A stretch of DNA of 38,124 bases from positions 1 through 38,124 of the forward strand of contig JADMJJ010000089.1 of assembly GCA_018780645.1 (NCBI GenBank). The letters are read 5' to 3'. This document shows positions 21,971 to 29,160 of the stretch, in pieces; positions within the stretch are counted from its first letter, which is position 1; each line of letters starts with the position of its first letter. A model generated the notes under the pieces. It was not told where the DNA came from and ran no database searches. It saw only the letters and a list, made by a program, of their open reading frames with translations. This stretch comes from Burkholderiaceae bacterium. GTDB taxonomy: Bacteria > Pseudomonadota > Gammaproteobacteria > Burkholderiales > Burkholderiaceae_C. Made by a program: the position numbers and the translations under genes.

Positions 21971-21986
21971 TTGGCTGCCTGTTGGC
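21971..21986 (+). promoter_or_regulatory. Candidate sigma-54 promoter of the Rieske gene
   Basis: TTGGCTGCCTGTTGGC has the invariant GG (21973-21974) and GC (21985-21986) separated by 10 bases, with TTGGC at -24 agreeing with the consensus; the -12 part reads TTGGC instead of TTGC(A/T), so it is imperfect. Transcription would start near 21998, leaving a leader of about 70 bases to the ATG at 22068. Confidence 0.45.
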
Positions 21987-22067
21987 TGGCATGGATCTTG
22001 TGTTCACCTGGCTGGCGACCCAAGGTCCGGGCCTCCTGCCTGGATCGGGTCTCGATGGAGATTCGTC

Positions 22068-22673
22068 ATGAACACGCACACCCTGCCGCTTGCCGCAAGT
22101 CCTGACCCCGAGCGCCGAGTTTGGCTGCTGGCCACCGGCGCGGCCGGCGGCATGGCCGTGGCGGCCACGGCCATCCCCTTCGTGTCCTCGCTGGCGCCCA
22201 GCCAGCGCGCGCGGGCGCAGGGCGCCGCGGTCGAGGTGGACATCTCCGACCTGCCCCCCGGCGGCTCGAAGACGGTCGAGTGGCGGGGCAAGCCGGTCTG
22301 GATCATGCGGCGCACCCCCGAGATGCTGGCCGCCCTGCCGGCCCTGGACGGGCAGCTCGCCGATCCTAAGTCGCTGCGCGAGCAGCAGCCGGCCTATGCG
22401 CAGAATGCCTGGCGCTCGGTCAAGCCCGAGATCTTCGTGGCCGTGGGCATCTGCACCCACCTGGGCTGCTCGCCCAGCGCGGTGCCTGCGGGCAGCGCCA
22501 ATCCCAGCGTCGGCGCCGACTGGCCCGGTGGCTTTTTCTGCCCCTGCCACGGCTCCACCTTCGATGTGGCCGGCCGCGTGTTCAGGAACAAGCCCGCACC
22601 CAGCAATCTGGAGATTCCGCCGCACCGCTTCGCCAGCGAGACACGCCTGCTGATCGGCGACGAGGAGGCCTAG
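22068..22673 (+). CDS. petA: Orphan Rieske iron-sulfur protein (bc1 complex type)
   Basis: 201-residue ubiquinol-cytochrome c reductase Rieske subunit. PERRVWLLATGAAGGMAVAA at about 14-33 is the Tat-like uncleaved anchor. The cluster-binding boxes are CTHLGC (Cys129, His131, Cys134) and CPCHGS (Cys158, Cys160, His161), both complete. Near the end KPAPSNLEIPP replaces the usual GPAP. No cytochrome b or c1 gene adjoins it, so it is a second or alternative subunit; Rubrivivax gelatinosus is known to have two exchangeable Rieske genes. A GGAG precedes the ATG. Its position behind a FisR-like activator and sigma-54-like promoter suggests induction by reactive sulfur. Its stop shares CTAG (22670-22673) with the convergent gene. 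Confidence 0.92.
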   Translation: MNTHTLPLAASPDPERRVWLLATGAAGGMAVAATAIPFVSSLAPSQRARAQGAAVEVDISDLPPGGSKTVEWRGKPVWIMRRTPEMLAALPALDGQLADPKSLREQQPAYAQNAWRSVKPEIFVAVGICTHLGCSPSAVPAGSANPSVGADWPGGFFCPCHGSTFDVAGRVFRNKPAPSNLEIPPHRFASETRLLIGDEEA

Positions 22674-23317
22674 CTGCTCTTGGCGGGCAGGTAGAGCCGG
22701 TCCGAGTAGGTCGCCAGCCACTGCGGCCGGTAGGCCACGGCAATGGCCACGCACATGCCGGTCAGGAAGGCCTCGGCGAAGGCGTTCAGCACGCGGGCGA
22801 TCATCAGATCGGCCGGCAGCGTGCCTTGCAGCGCCGCATGCAGGCCGACGTCGGCGGCGCTGGTCAAGGCATAGGCCGCGAACGTGCCGAAGAAGCCCCG
22901 GCCGAGGATGTAGATGAACAGGTGGTGGGGCAGGTAGCGGCGCAGCAGGGCGCCGATGGCCAGCGTCAGGCTGGCCGGCACGATACCGAGCCAGATAAGC
23001 CGATGCAGCGCCTCCGCCACGCTCAGGTCCCCGACCAGGCAGGTGATCAGCGCGGCCGGCAGCATGGCCAGCACCGCCAGCGGCCAGCCGGCAAACAGCA
23101 CCAACAGCGCCGCACCCGACAGCGGTTGGGCCACCGGCACCGCATAGCGATCCATGCCCCAGAACAGCGGCAGCAGCGCCGCCAGGAACAGCCAGGGCCA
23201 GGGCGGGCCGTCACCGCCGAGCGCCGCCCAGGGCCGCAGGCCCAGGGCGACCGCAAGGGCGGCCATGGCGAGTATCAGATGAGCGACGAAAGGGCCGTCG
23301 AATACAGCAGCGGGCAT
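22670..23317 (-). CDS. CbiM/NikM-like integral membrane protein
   Basis: 215-residue polytopic protein with about six hydrophobic segments; it resembles the CbiM-type ECF transporter component and the 'predicted membrane protein' group COG3235. LVGDLSVAEALHRLIWLGIVPASL and LPHHLFIYILGRGFFGTFAAY are typical. It lacks the N-terminal M-H-I-x-D-G of true Ni/Co CbiM/NikM proteins, where the histidine and amino group bind metal: it starts MPAAVFDGPFVAHL. No CbiQ or CbiO genes are near. The function is therefore open. It is preceded by the DUF3149 gene with 14 bp between, probably one transcript under an FNR-type site. Confidence 0.75.
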   Translation of the reverse strand: MPAAVFDGPFVAHLILAMAALAVALGLRPWAALGGDGPPWPWLFLAALLPLFWGMDRYAVPVAQPLSGAALLVLFAGWPLAVLAMLPAALITCLVGDLSVAEALHRLIWLGIVPASLTLAIGALLRRYLPHHLFIYILGRGFFGTFAAYALTSAADVGLHAALQGTLPADLMIARVLNAFAEAFLTGMCVAIAVAYRPQWLATYSDRLYLPAKSS

Positions 23318-23331
23318 GGCCCGCTAGGTTC

Positions 23332-23484
23332 TCACAGTTTCCCGGACTTGGCGCGCGCAGTGTCTTCGGCAATGTGCCTGCGGAAGTAGCGCATGAAGAA
23401 CACCCCCATGCCGAGCATGAAGATGATGCCTGCCGCGCTCATCAGGCCGGCGTCGGTGGTCAGGAGTTCCTTGAGTATGGGCAT
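23332..23484 (-). CDS. DUF3149 small membrane protein
   Basis: 50-residue peptide MPILKELLTTDAGLMSA followed by one transmembrane helix (about 16-34, IIFMLGMGVFFMRYF) and a basic, then acidic tail. It matches the DUF3149 family of short membrane proteins found in beta- and gammaproteobacteria; function unknown. AAGGAAA precedes the ATG at 23482-23484; a longer open frame to 23586 would run through the FNR-like palindrome and into the PEP-CTERM gene. It is the first gene of a two-gene unit with the CbiM-like protein. Confidence 0.8.
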   Translation of the reverse strand: MPILKELLTTDAGLMSAAGIIFMLGMGVFFMRYFRRHIAEDTARAKSGKL

Positions 23485-23550
23485 GTCGTTTCCTTCGTTT
23501 GATGAGTTGACTGCTTGCTTTCCTTGTAGACCTCGCCGGGCCCCGGACCT

Positions 23551-23564
23551 TTGACTGCAGTCAA
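23551..23564 (-). promoter_or_regulatory. Perfect FNR/FixK-type box upstream of DUF3149 gene
   Basis: TTGACTGCAGTCAA is a perfect 14-bp palindrome of the form TTGAC-N4-GTCAA, the CRP/FNR-superfamily pattern (FNR, FixK, DNR). Its centre is 74 bp upstream of the DUF3149 start. If it sits at -41.5 (class II), the -10 falls on TACAAG (plus 23523-23528, read on the minus strand), 4 of 6 to consensus, and the leader is about 32 bases. It overlaps the PEP-CTERM stop codon. Confidence 0.6.
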
Positions 23565-26500
23565 CCAATCGTCGCTTGGGTCGCACGGCGGCGGCGTGCC
23601 AGCGCCAGCCATCCGATGCCCGACATCAGCAGGGCCCAGGTCTGGGGCTCGGGCACGGCGGCGATGCTGAGCTCGCCGTCGCTGTAAAGCCTGTCGGTCT
23701 GCCAGGCCAGTCCGCTGGCCAGGGCCGGCAGCAGCACACGGCCGAAGCTGCCGGTCAGGCCGCCGTTCCAGTCGAACAGGTCGTAGGTCTGACCGCTCTG
23801 GCCGGTGTTGCCGCCCCACCAGACCACGTCCAGCGTGCCGCCCTGCAGCGTCACCCCCTTGGTGAAGAGGATCTTGTCGGCGCAGGTGTCGCAGTTGCCG
23901 GGCGTGGTGCCGCCCAGTTCCATCGTGATCGTCGAGCCGCTGCCATAGGTGGACTTGAAGTTCACCGTCACCAGCGCCGGACTGGCGCCAGGGGCGAAGC
24001 CGCCCTCGAAGCGGGCTTCGCCATCGCCGGTGAACAGGCCGTCACCGGAGACGAGCCCGAAGAAGTTGGCCGCGCCGCCGGCCGAGATGCGCAACTCGCC
24101 GTGGTTGTAGAGGTCGCTGGCGAAGGTCGCCTGGGCGCCGTTGGAGACGATCACCTCGCCGGGTGCGCGGTTGTTGATCGCGCCGCTGATGCTGGAGCCG
24201 CCGAAGCTCAGCGCCAGCTGGCCGTCGTTGATCAGCGAGCCGGTGCGCAGCGTGCCGGCGCCGACGATGCGCTGGGCATTGGTAAGCGTCTTGCCGCCGT
24301 TGTCGAAGCTGCCGCCGTCCAGCTGTATCAGGCCGGCATTGGTGACCAGTCCGCCGCTCATCAAAACCTTGGCACCGACGCCGGCAGCGATCAGGCCGTT
24401 GCCGCTGTTGCTGCTGCCGGCATGGGACAGCAGCAGGGTGCCGCCGAGCGCTTCGATCGTGCCGGTATTGCTGATCGCATTGGCCACGGCTCCGGCGCCT
24501 TGCACGGTGCCGCTGTTGAGCAGCGTGCCGCCGGCCAGATTGGTACCAAAACCGGCGAGCTGGATCTGGCCGCTGTTGCTGAACGAGGTGTTGTCCACGG
24601 TCAGGGTGCCCCCGCTGACGCCCAGCACGCCCTCGTTGGTCAGGCGCGCGCTGATGCGGCCGTGGCCGCTGATCTGGCCGCCGCTGCTGTTGACGACCGC
24701 ACCCTGCCCGCCGGCATCGGCGCTCAGCGTGCCTCCGCTCATGTCGATGCTGGCGCGGTTGCTCAGCGTGTTGCCGACGATGCGCAGCTGATTGCCGGCG
24801 CCGAGCTCGATGATGCCCAGATTGGTCTTCGCCCCGGTGTCCAGGCTCAGCTCGCCGCCGGTCGGCTTGAGCAGGGCGTAGTTGATGAAGCCGCCCTGGC
24901 CGATGATGATCTGACCCTGGCCGCTGATCACGCCGTTGTTGGTGAAGAAGCCCGGCGTCGACAGCACCCCGCCAACGAAGCTCAGCGTGCCGCCATTGTC
25001 CAGCGTGCCGGGCACCGTGAGGCCGCCGACGCGCAGCGTCAGCTGCCCCTTGTTGTTGAGGTTCGTGGCGGTCGCCGCCGCGCCTGCGTAGACGGCGAAG
25101 GCGCCATCGGCGGACACGTTCAGCGTCGAGGCCACCAGCGTGCGGCCGCTACTGACGCCGAGACTGGAGCCGAAGAAGGCCCCGTCGGTCACGGTGTAGG
25201 GGTTGCGCAGGTCCAGCGTGCCGCCGGTCCAGTTGAAATAGCTGTAGCCGCTGCCACGCGCCAGACTGTTCACGCGCAGGGTGCCGCCAGCGAGGTTGTA
25301 GGTGCCGGAGCTGCCGGTGTAGGCACCCAGCATCAGCGTGCCGTTCACCTGGTGCGTGCCTCCGGTCTGGGTGAAGCTGCCGGTGCCATTGCCGCCCACT
25401 TCGAGATAGTTGGACGAGAGCGTGCCGAAGCTCAGCTGGGCGGTGCCGGTGGCCACGCTGTTGAAGCCCAGGTACATGCCGCCCACCTGATGGCTGCCGC
25501 CGGCCTGCACATAGCTGCCGCTGCCGGCGTTGCCCACATAGGTGGCGCCGGTGATCAGGCTGCCCTGGTTCAGCGTGTAGCTGCCGGTGCTGCCGCCGTT
25601 GGTGGCGATCCACAGCGAGCCCTGGACCGTGTTGGTGCCGGCATTCTGGGTGAAGGTGCCCGTGCCTTGGGCGCCGACGGCCAACGTGCCGGCGTTCAGC
25701 GTGGCGCTGCCGGACATGCTGTAGCTGCCGGTCTTGCCCGGGTTGTAGCCCAGCACCAGGGAGCCGGTACTGTGCGTGCCGCCGGACTGGCTGAAAGTGC
25801 CCTTGCTGTTGAAGCCGATCTGCTCGTCGCCGGTCGTGAGGGACCCGGCCTGCATGGTGTAGCTGCCTTCGCCGCTGCCCTGAGCCACGTACAAGGTGCT
25901 GCTGACCGTGTTGCTGCCGCCGGTTTGGGTGAAGCTGCCGGTGCCGTTCTCGCCTATCCAATGGTAGGTCGAGCTCAGCGTGCCGGTGCCGCTGAGGGTG
26001 TAGCTGCCGTGGCTGCCCGGGTTGACGCCGAGCTCGATGTACTTCAGCGCGGCGTTGCCCGCGGCCTGGCTGAAGCTGCCGGTGCCGAAGTAGCCGATGA
26101 CGGCGTTGTTGGAGGTCAGGGCGGCGCTTCCGCTCATCGCGTAGCTGCCGACCGCGGCGGTGCTGTAGCCGATCTCCAGAACGCCCGCGGTGGCGGTCCC
26201 GCCGCTGTGGCTGACCGTGCCGCTGCCCGTCGAACCGACATACCAATAGCCACCCGCGCTGCCCACCGTCAGATTGCCACCGGTTTGCGCGAAGTTTATG
26301 CCGTAGCCCGTCGTGGAATTGAGTGTCAGCCCATTGACGCTGCGTGTGCCGGCGCCGCTGCCGAAGGACAGGGTGCTGTTGACGCTACCGACAGGCCCGG
26401 CAACGACATCGTCGGCGGCCACCGGCACGCCGACCGGCGACCAGCAGCCGCCGTTCTCCCAGCTCGAGCCGCTGCAGTTCCAGGTCTTGGTCGCGGCAGC

Positions 26501-26647
26501 GGCGGGCGATGCCCCCAGCGCGAGGCCGGTCAGGGCGCCGGCCAGCGCCAGCACGAACGCCGTAGGACGCGGTCGTGCCGTGGCTCGCGCCCGGCGCATG
26601 TGGATGACCGGCCTGGGTATTGCGGCTTGCAGCATCGTGGACTCCAT
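23561..26647 (-). CDS. PEP-CTERM surface protein with tandem beta-repeats
   Basis: About 1028 residues. N-terminal signal region MRRARATARPRPTAF with a hydrophobic core ending ASPAAAA. The body is Gly/Ser/Thr/Asn-rich beta-solenoid sequence: seven units of about 47 residues alternating a GSYTLSGTG segment and a GTGSFTQTGGT segment, followed by irregular autotransporter-like strands (GGTLLNSGTVQGAG). The C-terminus is a PEP-CTERM sorting signal: VPEPQTWALLMSGIGW, hydrophobic helix, then RRRR. Family knowledge: such proteins are processed by exosortase (not in the window) and exported to the surface or extracellular matrix. Starts at 26683, 26647 and 26635 are possible; I chose 26647 since the SARP-like repeats lie upstream of it. 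It follows the SARP gene on the same strand. Confidence 0.85.
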   Translation of the reverse strand: MESTMLQAAIPRPVIHMRRARATARPRPTAFVLALAGALTGLALGASPAAAATKTWNCSGSSWENGGCWSPVGVPVAADDVVAGPVGSVNSTLSFGSGAGTRSVNGLTLNSTTGYGINFAQTGGNLTVGSAGGYWYVGSTGSGTVSHSGGTATAGVLEIGYSTAAVGSYAMSGSAALTSNNAVIGYFGTGSFSQAAGNAALKYIELGVNPGSHGSYTLSGTGTLSSTYHWIGENGTGSFTQTGGSNTVSSTLYVAQGSGEGSYTMQAGSLTTGDEQIGFNSKGTFSQSGGTHSTGSLVLGYNPGKTGSYSMSGSATLNAGTLAVGAQGTGTFTQNAGTNTVQGSLWIATNGGSTGSYTLNQGSLITGATYVGNAGSGSYVQAGGSHQVGGMYLGFNSVATGTAQLSFGTLSSNYLEVGGNGTGSFTQTGGTHQVNGTLMLGAYTGSSGTYNLAGGTLRVNSLARGSGYSYFNWTGGTLDLRNPYTVTDGAFFGSSLGVSSGRTLVASTLNVSADGAFAVYAGAAATATNLNNKGQLTLRVGGLTVPGTLDNGGTLSFVGGVLSTPGFFTNNGVISGQGQIIIGQGGFINYALLKPTGGELSLDTGAKTNLGIIELGAGNQLRIVGNTLSNRASIDMSGGTLSADAGGQGAVVNSSGGQISGHGRISARLTNEGVLGVSGGTLTVDNTSFSNSGQIQLAGFGTNLAGGTLLNSGTVQGAGAVANAISNTGTIEALGGTLLLSHAGSSNSGNGLIAAGVGAKVLMSGGLVTNAGLIQLDGGSFDNGGKTLTNAQRIVGAGTLRTGSLINDGQLALSFGGSSISGAINNRAPGEVIVSNGAQATFASDLYNHGELRISAGGAANFFGLVSGDGLFTGDGEARFEGGFAPGASPALVTVNFKSTYGSGSTITMELGGTTPGNCDTCADKILFTKGVTLQGGTLDVVWWGGNTGQSGQTYDLFDWNGGLTGSFGRVLLPALASGLAWQTDRLYSDGELSIAAVPEPQTWALLMSGIGWLALARRRRATQATIG
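25250..26290 (-). repeat. Seven tandem repeats of about 141 bp (47 residues)
   Basis: Numbering from the first in-frame ATG (26683), GSY or equivalent begins near residues 179, 226, 273, 319, 367, 413 and 460, with spacings 47, 47, 46, 48, 46, 47. Each unit also carries a GTGSFTQTGGT-like segment about 24 residues later. The regular period at the protein level with diverged DNA argues for an old array under structural selection. It ends at a unit with a YFNWTGGTLDLRN segment. Confidence 0.8.
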
Positions 26648-26688
26648 CGGTTTGAGGGCTATGGTCAAACCCATGATGGCCACGGCGG

Positions 26689-26706
26689 CGTTACGAATCG
26701 GTTACG
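26689..26706 (-). promoter_or_regulatory. 11-bp-spaced direct repeat, candidate SARP binding site
   Basis: On the plus strand CGTTACG (26689-26695) and GGTTACG (26700-26706) are heptamers separated by 4 bp, period 11 bp; on the minus strand they read CGTAACC and CGTAACG. SARP regulators are known to bind direct heptamers with this spacing next to the -10 region. The element lies between the SARP gene stop (26720) and the PEP-CTERM gene. A related GTTAA occurs at 26719 but out of phase. Confidence 0.45.
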
Positions 26707-26719
26707 GCGGCGGCCGCGG

Positions 26720-27781
26720 TTAAGCCGTCGATGCGTCTGATTGATCTGCGGCAAGATCGAGTCCGCCGCAGCGCGCGCGGGCGGTGGCGGCCAGGCGCAG
26801 CAGCGCCTCGCCGGGGGCCACACCCAGCTGCTGGCGAACGCCGCGCTCGAATTGCGCGAATGCCCGCAGCGCCGGCACCGGCTGACCGCAACGCAGCTGC
26901 CACTGCATCAGCAGGCTCAGCGTGTGCGGGTCCAGTGCGTCGACCTCCAGCGCCCGCTCCAGGTGCTGCGGCAATGCGGCGCACCTGGCCAGTGCCGTGC
27001 CCTGCCTGGCCAGCGCCAGCTCGGCCCGTGCCTGCACCAGGCGCACATAGTGCCGGGCCAGGCGGCGCCGGTGGTCGATGATCCATGGCGCGGAGTCATC
27101 GCCGGCCAGAAAGGGCCCGCGGTACAGCGCAAGCGCCTGATCGAGCCGGGCGCTGTCCGCCTCGGGTGGCGTCTTGGCAAAGTCCAGCGCGTCGATCTCG
27201 CACAGCGTCGTCGACAGCGAGACCTGGCCCTGCTGCAGCGTCAGCCAGGGCGGGGGCCGACTGCCGGCCGTGGCGCCGGTGCGGCGCAGCCGCCACAGCG
27301 CCACGCGCAGGTTCTGCTGGGCGCGGGCACCATCGGCGTCCGGCCACAGCAGATCGCACAGACGCTGGGTCGAGATCTGCTGGCCACCCAGCACGACCAG
27401 GGCCTTCAGCAGCAGCTGGCCGCGGCTGCCATGCCAGTCCCGGTCGGCCAGCACACGACCCTGCAGACGCAGCTGCAGCCCACCCAGCAGGGTGACGCGC
27501 ACCGGCGCTGCGGTCGGCTCGGCGCTTGGCGGTGGGTGGTTACCCAGGCGCGCCTGAGCTTGGGCGATGACCAGGCGCGCGGCGTCGCCGCGCCCGTTCG
27601 CCAGCAACTGCTGGGCCTGCTCGAGCAGCGCCGCCAGGCCGGCTTCGCCGGCGGCCGCGGTCACACAGGCCGGGCGCTCGCCGCCGCGCTGCGGCTTGCG
27701 CACGCGCAAGCCGTCCGGCCCGGCGCTCGCTAGAGTGCAGCTTTCAACGAACGGGGCGGCGGATGGATCAGCGAGCGGCAT
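26720..27781 (-). CDS. SARP-family regulator (winged helix plus BTAD domain)
   Basis: Up to 353 residues. A variable N-terminal helix region (AALLEQAQQLLANGRGDAAR) is followed by an OmpR-type winged helix (VRVTLLGGLQLRLQG, WHGSRGQLLLKALVVLGG, QQISTQRLCDLLWPDA, ARAQQNLRVALWRLRR) and a BTAD/TPR-like domain (ALALYRGPFLAGDD, ALEVDALDPHTLSLLMQWQL). This is the DnrI/AfsR architecture, best known as Streptomyces pathway activators and uncommon as a short stand-alone protein in betaproteobacteria. The ATG at 27779-27781 overlaps the start of the divergent gene, so an internal GTG at 27662-27664 (314 residues) is an attractive alternative. The gene precedes the PEP-CTERM gene, its likely target. Confidence 0.85.
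   Translation of the reverse strand: MPLADPSAAPFVESCTLASAGPDGLRVRKPQRGGERPACVTAAAGEAGLAALLEQAQQLLANGRGDAARLVIAQAQARLGNHPPPSAEPTAAPVRVTLLGGLQLRLQGRVLADRDWHGSRGQLLLKALVVLGGQQISTQRLCDLLWPDADGARAQQNLRVALWRLRRTGATAGSRPPPWLTLQQGQVSLSTTLCEIDALDFAKTPPEADSARLDQALALYRGPFLAGDDSAPWIIDHRRRLARHYVRLVQARAELALARQGTALARCAALPQHLERALEVDALDPHTLSLLMQWQLRCGQPVPALRAFAQFERGVRQQLGVAPGEALLRLAATARARCGGLDLAADQSDASTA
27692..27713. repeat. Inverted repeat at the SARP / L,D-transpeptidase junction
   Basis: Arms CGGCTTGCG (27692-27700) and CGCAAGCCG (27705-27713) pair perfectly over 9 bp around CACG. If the SARP gene starts at the internal GTG (27664), this lies in the divergent intergenic region and could be an operator. 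If SARP starts at 27781 it is inside codons for GLRVRKP. Confidence 0.5.
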
Positions 27782-28661
27782 GGCCAAACTTTCTTGCGAG
27801 CTGCCTGGCGGCATCGATCGCGAACCCTGGGCTCGACCGGACCGGCCACGCGTGAGGCACCGGCTGCTCCAGGCGGCCGCCTGCCTGGCCCTGTTGGGCA
27901 GCCCGGGCGTGAAGGCCGGCCCGGCGCCGGCAGCTGACGCGACCTGGACCCTGGCGGCCCTGTCGCAGGCCTTCGAACAGGAGGTCAGGCCGCGGCTGCA
28001 GGTGCCGGGCGCCGCGGTGGCCGGCTACCGCGAACGGCTGCAGCAGCTGCTGTTCGACCTGGACCTGCGGCTTGACGCGCCCCAGCTGCTCCTGCTGGTC
28101 GATCGCAGCCCCAAGGTGCAGGCGCTGCTGTTGTTCTGGGGCAGCGCCACGCAGCCCTGGCAGCTGATCGGTGCGTCGCCGGTGTCCACCGGGCTGCCGG
28201 GGCGCTACGAGCATTTCGAGACGCCGCTGGGCGTGTTCGAGCATTCGCTGTTCAACCCGGACTTCCGTGCCGAAGGCACGAAGAACGAACTGGGCATCCG
28301 CGGCTATGGCCGCAAGGGCGCGCGGGTGTTCGACTTCGGATGGGTGCCGGCCGCCAAGGGTTGGGGCGATCATGGTCTGAGCGTGATGCGTCTGCAGATG
28401 CATGCCACCGATCCCGATTTGCTTGAGCGCCGGCTAGGCAGTGCGCAATCAAAGGGCTGCGTGCGCATCTCCGCCGCGATGAACGAGTTCATGGATCGCC
28501 TCGGTGTGCTGGACCAGGACTACGAGGCAGAGCTGGAGGCCGGCCGCCGGCTCTGGGTGCTGCGCCCCGACCGCACGCCGACCCCATGGTCGGGGCGCTA
28601 CCTGGTGGTGATGGATTCCGGCGCGATGGCGCGGCCGGCCTGGTCTCCAGCTCCGCGCTGA
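27780..28661 (+). CDS. L,D-transpeptidase (YkuD) family protein
   Basis: Up to 293 residues with an N-terminal signal (RHRLLQAAACLALLGSPGVKAG). The catalytic region is MHATDPDLLERRLGSAQSKGCVRISAAM read in parts: a histidine in MHATDP and the cysteine motif S-K-G-C-V-R about 16 residues on, matching the YkuD H-x(n)-S-x-G-C-x-R pattern. Upstream, TPLGVFEHSLFNPDFRAEG resembles the family's substrate-side loop. These enzymes form 3-3 peptidoglycan crosslinks or attach proteins in the periplasm. The ATG at 27780 overlaps the divergent SARP ATG in the tetranucleotide CATG; a GTG at 27852, right before the signal peptide, may be the real start. Confidence 0.83.
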   Translation: MAKLSCELPGGIDREPWARPDRPRVRHRLLQAAACLALLGSPGVKAGPAPAADATWTLAALSQAFEQEVRPRLQVPGAAVAGYRERLQQLLFDLDLRLDAPQLLLLVDRSPKVQALLLFWGSATQPWQLIGASPVSTGLPGRYEHFETPLGVFEHSLFNPDFRAEGTKNELGIRGYGRKGARVFDFGWVPAAKGWGDHGLSVMRLQMHATDPDLLERRLGSAQSKGCVRISAAMNEFMDRLGVLDQDYEAELEAGRRLWVLRPDRTPTPWSGRYLVVMDSGAMARPAWSPAPR

Positions 28662-28679
28662 AGCTGCGCGGCCGACGGT

Positions 28680-29099
28680 CTATTGCACCGTGATCGCGCG
28701 CGCCCTGGCCCCTTCACGCTTGGGCAGCGTCAGCTTGAGCACGCCGTCCTCAAGCTTGGCGACGACTTCCTTGTCGTCGATCTCATGGGCCAGCGAGAAG
28801 CCGCGCGAGACGCTGCCGAAGTAGGTCTCCTTCAGCAGCACTCGGCCCGCCGACTTTTCTTCCTTTTCCTTCTTCACCTCGGCACTGATCGAGACATAGT
28901 TGCCATCGACGCTGACGCGGATGTCTTCCTTCTTGGCGCCCGGAATCTCGGCGCGCACCTGGTAGTCCTTGTCGTTCTCGGTCACGTCGATGCGGATGTC
29001 GCCGGGGCCATCGGCGCTTAGCTGCAGGGGCCGGCCGAGGCGGCGGAACAGTTCGGGAAACATGTCGTCCAGGCGTTCCAGACGGGTCAATGCATTCAT
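28680..29099 (-). CDS. Small heat-shock protein, Hsp20/alpha-crystallin family
   Basis: 139-residue ATP-independent chaperone. The N-terminal arm MNALTRLERLDDMFPELF is followed by an alpha-crystallin domain from about residue 36 (IRIDVTENDKDYQVRAEIPG, VSVDGNYVSISAEVKKEKEE, YFGSVSRGFSLAHEID) ending LEDGVLKLTLPKREG, with the family's G-V-L-x-(L/I)-x-(L/V)-P-K motif. The usual C-terminal I-x-I anchor appears as AITVQ. It would bind unfolding proteins in the cytoplasm. AAGGAG at plus 29107-29112 sets the start at 29097-29099. A hairpin in the leader and an FNR-like site upstream are listed separately. Confidence 0.95.
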   Translation of the reverse strand: MNALTRLERLDDMFPELFRRLGRPLQLSADGPGDIRIDVTENDKDYQVRAEIPGAKKEDIRVSVDGNYVSISAEVKKEKEEKSAGRVLLKETYFGSVSRGFSLAHEIDDKEVVAKLEDGVLKLTLPKREGARARAITVQ

Positions 29100-29124
29100 G
29101 ATGTCGCTCCTTGGTATTTGTGTC

Positions 29125-29151
29125 CGGATGGCGGTGCCTACCGACCATCCG
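29125..29151 (-). other. Stable hairpin in the Hsp20 leader
   Basis: Outer arms CGGATGG (29125-29131) and CCATCCG (29145-29151) pair over 7 bp; inner arms CGGT (29132-29135) and ACCG (29140-29143) pair over 4 bp with loop GCCT and a single bulged A at 29144. It ends 12 bases before the ribosome-binding site. No T-run follows, so it is more likely a 5' leader structure than a terminator of the upstream acyltransferase gene. Confidence 0.55.
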
Positions 29152-29160
29152 CAAATGAGT

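Noticed and set aside
25250-26290. Possible CRISPR or satellite array because of the regular 141-bp period
   Set aside because: The period lies in frame inside a coding repeat; there are no identical short repeats with unique spacers.
23576-26740. 1054-codon open frame opposite the PEP-CTERM gene
   Set aside because: Its length is a by-product of the Gly/Ser/Thr-rich repeats read backwards; no signal peptide, domain or start context is seen.
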